Positions 15,969 to 17,203 of a DNA stretch of 17,203 nt are shown one piece after another. Position numbers and translations under genes: made by a program. How positions within the stretch are numbered: position 1 is the stretch's first letter; each line of letters opens with the position of its first letter. The notes beneath the pieces were generated by a model that had not been told where the DNA came from, searched no databases, and saw only the letters and a program-made list of their open reading frames with translations. This stretch comes from GCA-003244245 sp036279835 (GTDB lineage Bacteria > Actinomycetota > Actinomycetes > Mycobacteriales > Pseudonocardiaceae): positions 1 to 17,203 of the forward strand of contig DASUII010000326.1 of assembly GCA_036279835.1 (NCBI GenBank), read 5' to 3'.

Positions 15969-16275
15969 TCATCGCTGAAGGCCCCCGTGCTTGATCACCG
16001 GTTGAGCTCGTCGTCGCGCGCGCGCACCGATGTCAATCTGCAGCCAGCCGTCCATCTCACGTCCACGCACGATGAACCGGCTAGCCCGCGGATCGACAAT
16101 CGGAGTGTCGGGCTGAGCCGGACCGTTCGGTGCAGCTGTCCACGCGCAACCGCATGCTCTCATCGGCCGCCCGAAACCGCGCATCCACCAGGTCCAGGAA
16201 GGTCGCCTCGGGTAGCTGGCGCACGATCTGGACGAGCCGGTCACGGCGCTCCGGGCTTCGACACGCCTCGCTCAT
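15969..16275 (-). pseudogene. Small unknown protein, apparently frameshifted
   Basis: From ATG 16275 the minus strand reads RRDRLVQIVRQLPEATFLDL and VDARFRAADESMRLRV, then runs into a stop. The adjacent frame carries on with PDTPIVDPRASRFIVRGREM and DGWLQIDIGAR to a stop at 15969. Together they make a plausible protein of about 100 residues joined by a frame change near 16115-16150. I do not recognise it. Two overlapping frames or a chance pairing cannot be excluded. Confidence 0.4.
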
Positions 16276-16477
16276 TCTCCGATGCACTGGGTGAGGATCC
16301 GCTTTGCGGAGAGACGTACGGTGGGCTCGGTGCTGCAGGCTCGACGTGCACCAGCCCCACCAGCCGCGTCTACCACTTCCGCGCACCACCACGCATCGAG
16401 TTCTACACAGACACCCGACCCCCGAACCACCACCCTTCTGATCGCAGCGGTGATCCTGCGAGCGCTACCCTCCCGGC

Positions 16478-16918
16478 ATGGGCATTGCGGATACGGAACG
16501 GAACAGGGCGGCCGTGCATGAAGCAGGGCATGCCCTCGTTGCCACCGCCCGGGGCCTAGCCGTCGCCGTCATCGAACTGCATGGAAACGATGGCGCGGGC
16601 GGGATGCGGCTCCTTGAAGTGCCATCGGAGCTCGATCGGATATGGGTTCTGTATGGCGGCCCGTTCGCGGAGAAACTGGTCTTCAAGAAATGGGCAGCAA
16701 CGGCCATACCACCTGAACATGACGAGCTGTTGTTGGCACACCGCCTGTGTCGTCAGATAGGGATCAACGATACCGTCGGGATCAGGGACCAAGTCGAAGC
16801 ATATCTTCGAGACAACCGACTTAGACTTGAACTCGTGGCAGCCCGATTGTTGGAGACCGGCGTGGTAGAAGGTGCTGAGCTTACTGAGCTACTTCGCGAA
16901 GAACTAAGTCGAATCTGA
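16478..16918 (+). CDS. Minimal M41-like zinc metalloprotease domain protein
   Basis: This 146-aa protein consists almost entirely of a peptidase M41 (FtsH protease)-like fold. The zinc-binding HEAGH lies at residues 15-19 (RAAVHEAGHALVA). The GGPFAEKLVF segment (about 60-69) matches the GG-x-AAE helix of M41, and the acidic HDEL segment (about 80-83) may supply the third zinc ligand. The C-terminal helices (VAARLLETGVVEGAELTELL) resemble the end of the FtsH protease domain. There is no AAA+ module and no membrane segment, so unfolding would need a partner or the substrate would be small. Its stop lies one base from the stop of the convergent gene that follows. No strong ribosome binding site is seen at ATG 16478. 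Confidence 0.75.
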   Translation: MGIADTERNRAAVHEAGHALVATARGLAVAVIELHGNDGAGGMRLLEVPSELDRIWVLYGGPFAEKLVFKKWAATAIPPEHDELLLAHRLCRQIGINDTVGIRDQVEAYLRDNRLRLELVAARLLETGVVEGAELTELLREELSRI

Positions 16919-16919
16919 G

Positions 16920-17203
16920 TCAGCGGAGCTGCGGAAGTACTTTGTTCGCCCAGCCGTCGAAGAACGCCTCCTGGTCCGGCCCGATCTGCTGCACGTAGAT
17001 CTCGTCGAAACCCGCGTCTATGTGCTTGGCCACCATGTCCAGCTGGCGGTGCGGATCAGCGCCGCAGGTGACGGTGCCCGCCACCATCTCTCGGTGACCA
17101 TCGCACCGACCGCCTCGAAGTCCCGGGGCGCAGGCAGGGTTTGTGCGACGCCAGGAACCCCGATGTTGCGCCACAGCCGGTGCGCGGTGGCGGCACCCTT
17201 CTC
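16920..17203 (-). pseudogene. F420-dependent LLM-class oxidoreductase, 3' end, frameshifted
   Basis: The minus strand carries the C-terminus of a luciferase-like F420-dependent oxidoreductase of the glucose-6-phosphate dehydrogenase-related type. RLWRNIGVPGVAQTLPAPRD, then FEAVGAMVTE, lies in one frame (17203 to about 17096). EMVAGTVTCGADP and GFDEIYVQQIGPDQEAFFDG up to the stop at 16920 lie in another. One base is missing at 17093-17098: tctctcgg where an in-frame gene would need tctcctcgg. The gene continues outside the window to the right. It is either a pseudogene with an altered C-terminus or an assembly error at a short TC run. Confidence 0.75.

Noticed and set aside
15426..16559. 377-codon plus-strand open frame
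   Set aside because: It is antisense to the quinone-reductase-like gene and runs through non-coding and frameshifted sequence with no recognisable content.
1..17203. CRISPR array or restriction-modification system
   Set aside because: No regularly spaced short repeats, no cas genes and no methyltransferase motifs were seen. The only spaced repeats are the four ssrA-tail copies and the 355-bp pair.

Overview
The window is high-GC actinobacterial chromosome. This rests on strong GC bias at third codon positions, a tmRNA 3' end of actinobacterial type, a SWIM zinc-finger gene remnant and an F420-dependent LLM oxidoreductase tail. No genus can be fixed from the sequence alone.

The window opens inside ssrA. 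Its last ~142 bases are present, followed by a strong hairpin terminator. The 3' tail of ssrA (core ACCTCCAC) then recurs three times: at 7401-7409, at 14611-14619 and, as a perfect 11-base copy of the ssrA end, at 14873-14883. The first two recurrences are each followed by another copy of the ssrA terminator: a decayed one at 7410 and an intact one at 14621. Each of those two sites is also preceded by a ~355-bp direct repeat (7052-7409 and 14265-14619, ~90% identical by eye). That repeat carries the helix-turn-helix tail of a recombinase-like gene. I read 143-14883 as a composite island built by serial integration at ssrA.

Unit 1 (143-7409) holds a degenerate ISAs1-type transposase fragment, a 939-aa SF1 helicase with a C-terminal DUF2726-like nuclease fold, a 530-aa protein of unknown function directly behind it, a SWIM zinc-finger gene broken by about four frameshifts, a 153-aa unknown ORF, and the first (frameshifted) recombinase remnant.

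Unit 2 (7410-14619) is almost entirely one minus-strand operon. The first gene encodes a 1752-aa STAND/NACHT-type NTPase with an N-terminal Cap4/DUF4297-like nuclease module and a long helical C-terminal region, an architecture resembling Avs anti-phage proteins. The second, coupled by an ATGA overlap, encodes a 387-aa protein I do not recognise. This is the best candidate for an undescribed defence system. Unit 3 (14620-14883) is a short remnant.

Beyond the island lies ordinary chromosome: an NADPH:quinone-reductase-like MDR protein (minus), a small frameshifted ORF (minus), a minimal M41-like HEAGH metalloprotease (plus), and the frameshifted 3' end of an F420-dependent LLM oxidoreductase (minus, running off the window).
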